DNA from: Thalassobaculum fulvum
GTDB taxonomy: Bacteria; Pseudomonadota; Alphaproteobacteria; Thalassobaculales; Thalassobaculaceae
Reading direction: 5' to 3'
Assembly: GCF_014652915.1 (NCBI RefSeq)
Contig: NZ_BMZS01000002.1
Coordinates: 44,590-108,589 of the forward strand
DNA: 64,000 bases
This document shows positions 62,634 through 64,000 of this stretch, piece by piece (the stretch's first letter is position 1; every line of letters begins with the position of its first letter). Position numbers and translations under genes: made by a program. The notes under the pieces are model-generated. The model ran no database searches, was not told the origin of the DNA, and saw nothing but the letters and a program-made list of their open reading frames with translations.

Positions 62634-64000
62634 ATGAGCACGTCCCTCGACCCGGTCACCCTGGCCGTCATCCAGAACGGCCTGCAGCAGGTCTGCGCCG
62701 AGATGGACGTGGCGTTCTCGCGCTCCGCCTTCTCGCCGGTGATCAGCGAGACCTACGACCGCTCCGACGGCATCTACCACCGCGACGGCGGCGCCCTGAT
62801 CGCCCAGGGCGAGGACGGGCTGCCGGTGTTCGTCGGCACCATGCAGGACTGCACCGCCGCGGTGATCGAGCGCGCGAAAAAGGTCGAGCCGGGCGACGTG
62901 TTCATCGTCAACGACCCGTATCTCGGCGGCACCCACCTGATGGACGTGAAGTTCGTCAAGCCGTTCTTCTACAAGGGCGAGCTGTTCTGCTGGCTGGCCA
63001 ACACCGGGCACTGGCCGGACATCGGCGGCGCCGTGCCGGGCGGGTTCTCGGCGAGCGCCACCGAGAGCGAGCAGGAAGGCCTGCGGCTGCCGCCGGTGAA
63101 GCTGTACAAGGCCGGCGTGCTGGACGACGAAATCCTCTCGATAATTCTCTCCAACATCCGGATCGCCGACCAGCGGATCGGCGACATCAAGGCCCAGGCC
63201 GCGGCGCTGACGGTCGGCGAGCGGCGGCTGACCGGCATGCTGGAGCGCTACGGCCGCGACACCGTCGACGACGCGATCGCCGAGCTGCGCCGCCGTGCCG
63301 CCCAGCAGATGCGCGCCAAGATCGCGGCGATCCCGGACGGCAGCTACGACAGTGAGGCCGTAGTCGACAGCGACGGCGTGGTCGACGCGCCGCTGTTCAT
63401 CCGGCTGACCATGACCAAGCAGGGCGAGGAGCTGTACTTCGACTTCTCGCGCTCCTCGCCGCCCTGCGAGGGGCCGATGAACTCGGTGATCGCCACCACG
63501 CGCTCGTCGGTCTACCTGGCGATCAAGCACATCTTCCCGGACATCCCGATCAACGCCGGCACCTTCGAGCCGCTGCACGTCGCCGACCCGGACGGCACCT
63601 TCCTGTACGCCAGGTACCCGCGCCCGGTGTCGGGCTGCGCCGCCGAGGTCAGCCAGCGGATCGCCGAGGCGGTGTTCGCCGCCATGACCAAGGCGGTGCC
63701 CGACCTGCTGTTCGCCGCCCCGGCCGGGACCAGCGGCAACTTCTCGCTCGGCGGACTCGACCCGAAGACCGGCCGCGGCTTCGTCTGCTACCTGATCTCC
63801 GGCGGCGGCTACGGCGGGCATATGGGCGGCGACGGCCTCAGCAACGGCTGCTCGACCATCGGCATCTCCAAGACCACGCCGATCGAGGTGGTCGAGCAGC
63901 GCTACCCGATCCTGTACGAGGAGTATGCGCTGCGCGAGGGCTCCGGCGGTGCCGGCAAGAGCCGCGGCGGCTTCGGCGTGCGCTACAAGGTGCGGCTGCG
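62634..64000 (+). CDS. Hydantoinase/oxoprolinase family, subunit B (HyuB-like), 3' end outside window
   Basis: 456 residues visible from ATG 62634. Hydantoinase_B features: DPVTLAVIQNGLQQVCAEMD, VFIVNDPYLGGTHLMDVKFV, TKQGEELYFDFSRSSPPCEG, FVCYLISGGGYGGHMGGDGL. Partner of subunit A upstream; intact at its 5' end, truncated by the window. Confidence 0.9.
   Translation, partial: MSTSLDPVTLAVIQNGLQQVCAEMDVAFSRSAFSPVISETYDRSDGIYHRDGGALIAQGEDGLPVFVGTMQDCTAAVIERAKKVEPGDVFIVNDPYLGGTHLMDVKFVKPFFYKGELFCWLANTGHWPDIGGAVPGGFSASATESEQEGLRLPPVKLYKAGVLDDEILSIILSNIRIADQRIGDIKAQAAALTVGERRLTGMLERYGRDTVDDAIAELRRRAAQQMRAKIAAIPDGSYDSEAVVDSDGVVDAPLFIRLTMTKQGEELYFDFSRSSPPCEGPMNSVIATTRSSVYLAIKHIFPDIPINAGTFEPLHVADPDGTFLYARYPRPVSGCAAEVSQRIAEAVFAAMTKAVPDLLFAAPAGTSGNFSLGGLDPKTGRGFVCYLISGGGYGGHMGGDGLSNGCSTIGISKTTPIEVVEQRYPILYEEYALREGSGGAGKSRGGFGVRYKVRL

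Overview
The window is very GC-rich DNA with alphaproteobacterial gene content: a complete queuosine operon, many thiamine-diphosphate (ThDP) enzymes, CaiB-type CoA-transferase, PF07310-like PAS protein and hydantoinase genes. A Rhodospirillales-like host fits best; this is inference, because no rRNA or other taxonomic marker lies in the window.

Layout. 1-5.7 kb: two tandem secreted subtilases with proprotein-convertase P domains (one cut by the window edge), then a TPR/2-oxoglutarate oxygenase. 5.75-10.2 kb: a LysR regulator divergent from a four-gene operon (split ThDP decarboxylase resembling sulfopyruvate decarboxylase, acyl-CoA dehydrogenase, CoA-transferase), with a LysR-type operator between them. 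10.7-13.3 kb: surface-glycan genes (NeuD-like acetyltransferase, GT61 glycosyltransferase). 13.4-22.2 kb: two acetolactate-synthase-like enzymes, an amidase and a 2-oxoacid/acetoin dehydrogenase E1 alpha/beta pair, interrupted by small PAS and secreted proteins. 22.3-24.3 kb: TPR glycosyltransferase and a lipoprotein. 24.5-29.4 kb: queuosine operon yhhQ-queA-tgt-(unknown)-queG-queF. 29.4-33.1 kb: small unknowns, then an operon of a duplicated-half protein, an FAH-family hydrolase and an EthD-like protein.

33.06-57.45 kb is a compact siphovirus-like prophage or domesticated phage element. Nearly all of it is on the minus strand: repressor (plus strand), two small early genes, terminase small and large subunits, a tail-terminator-like gene, a cargo cassette, DUF4055-type portal, scaffold, three exported or small proteins, P22-type coat, connectors, tail tube, frameshifted tail chaperones, tape measure, three baseplate/fibre proteins, a SPRY-like receptor-binding protein, and a small lysis cassette. 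No integrase, replication gene or classical endolysin is visible. The cargo cassette is the most interesting locus: a peptidoglycan-binding protein with a C-terminal domain resembling polymorphic toxin type 44, translationally coupled to two paralogous multi-pass membrane proteins (candidate immunity proteins or holins). A strongly AT-rich sulfotransferase-like gene sits in reverse orientation between receptor-binding and lysis genes, as lysogenic-conversion cargo would.

57.5-60.2 kb holds two tandem paralogues with a degenerate EAL-like C-terminal region. 60.4-64 kb holds hydantoinase/oxoprolinase subunits A and B (B runs off the window). A family of paired inverted repeats (BIME-like) recurs eight times in intergenic gaps, four of them inside the phage late operon.
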